Below the pieces are notes generated by a model, which did not search any database, was not told where the DNA came from, and worked only from the letters and a program-made list of their open reading frames with translations. A DNA stretch of 64,000 bases from an uncultured Parabacteroides sp. (GTDB lineage: Bacteria; Bacteroidota; Bacteroidia; Bacteroidales; Tannerellaceae). The stretch lies in contig NZ_CANTZW010000001.1 in assembly GCF_947855115.1 (NCBI RefSeq), positions 1-64,000 of the forward strand, written 5' to 3'. The position numbers were made by a program, and so were the translations under genes. Below, in pieces: positions 63,599 through 64,000 of the stretch; within the stretch, counting starts at the first letter, position 1, and every line of letters starts with the position of its first letter.

Positions 63599-64000
63599 TT
63601 AATCCGCCCGGCTCATCACCAACTTGCCATGCTTAATGCCTTTGATCGTCGTCAGCTTATCCGACAATTCCGTCAAGCGGTGGGCCGTTCCCATCACCGT
63701 CACTATATGCAAGCAAAAATTCTGATTGATATAATATTGGGAAGACGACAAGATCACGTCCTTATAGTTTTGCTGGATACTCGTAATCTTCAACGAGATC
63801 TCTTTCTTGACCTGGTCATACATGATCACGATCGTCCCCGCCACGATATGGTTGCATTGCCATTTACGTTCGGCTACATTCTTCTCTATCAGAAAACGAA
63901 TCGCTTGCGAACGATTGGCGAAGCCATTCTCATTCACATATTGATCCAATGACTCCAACAGATTGTCTTCCAAAGAGACACCGAAACGTTTTAAAGACAT
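63599..64000 (-). CDS. NikR-family (CopG/RHH) regulator with altered nickel site
   Basis: 133 residues; the ATG is the last codon of the window. A ribbon-helix-helix domain (1-45, KRFGVSLEDNLLESLDQYV and NRSQAIRFLI) is followed by the NikR ACT-like metal domain. Aligned by eye with E. coli NikR, H76 is Q63, H87 is Q88 and H89 is Y90; only C95 is kept, as C96. So nickel binding as known is unlikely. Regulates presumably the adjacent TonB receptor through the GTAACA dyad. It could sense another metal or none. Confidence 0.85.
   Translation of the reverse strand: MSLKRFGVSLEDNLLESLDQYVNENGFANRSQAIRFLIEKNVAERKWQCNHIVAGTIVIMYDQVKKEISLKITSIQQNYKDVILSSSQYYINQNFCLHIVTVMGTAHRLTELSDKLTTIKGIKHGKLVMSRAD

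Overview
The window looks like a chromosomal segment from a gut Bacteroidales bacterium, most likely Parabacteroides (P. distasonis-like). The genus is inferred. Supporting signs are many Bacteroidetes-type -7 promoter boxes (TAnnTTTG), a UpxY-type antiterminator heading a capsule operon, SusC-era TonB receptors, DUF5683 and DUF5686 proteins, and a typical Bacteroidetes housekeeping set. No rRNA or tRNA gene was seen.

Layout. 1-2.9 kb is a worn accessory edge: the 5' part of a tyrosine recombinase, a decayed TetR regulator, a small ORF and a two-repeat lipocalin-like lipoprotein. 3-5 kb holds two tandem MarR-GNAT fusion genes, each with its own palindrome at the promoter. 5.1-32.7 kb is one long leftward capsular/exopolysaccharide operon: UpxY, CpsB-type phosphatase, Wza-like export lipoprotein, Wzc-like tyrosine kinase, a radical SAM enzyme, Wzm/Wzt ABC exporter, a deleted fucosyltransferase, GT2/GT4/GT32 glycosyltransferases, TagD-like cytidylyltransferase, LicD, an EpsG-type polymerase, a DUF5683 protein, and a terminal cassette (GT4, GNAT, priming transferase, aminotransferase, 4,6-dehydratase) of the kind that makes and loads a diacetamido-trideoxyhexose. 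An OmpA-family protein ends it. Most genes overlap by 4-8 bases. The glycosyltransferase block (about 13-28 kb) is visibly more AT-rich than the flanks.

Upstream of the operon, 32.8-33.4 kb contains two consecutive inverted-repeat-bounded segments of about 200 bp, next to a full-length tyrosine recombinase. This is the architecture of a phase-variable (invertible) promoter. The best promoter in the second segment currently points away from the capsule genes, so the operon may be captured in an OFF orientation.

34.6-38.9 kb is a junk zone: an AAA+ ATPase pseudogene, a complete group II intron with its reverse transcriptase/maturase, another gene remnant, and a possible structured RNA. 38.9-64 kb is a GC-richer, ordinary chromosome: three inner-membrane or soluble glycosyltransferases, a response-regulator/histidine-kinase protein, queD-queE, dihydroorotase, a DPM-type glycosyltransferase, mfd, a long-chain acyl-CoA ligase, a DUF5686 outer-membrane protein, an NhaC-type antiporter, a DUF2148 protein, a KamA-family radical SAM protein, a single-domain response regulator, a TonB-dependent receptor and a NikR-family repressor. 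Scattered in it are two copies of a ~100-bp palindromic dispersed repeat and a 31-unit, 23-bp minisatellite.

Most interesting: the double invertible segment; a NikR homologue that has lost three of four nickel ligands but has a 28-bp NikR-geometry operator beside it; the mixed EpsG plus ABC-exporter capsule with a radical SAM enzyme; and the dispersed palindromic element family.
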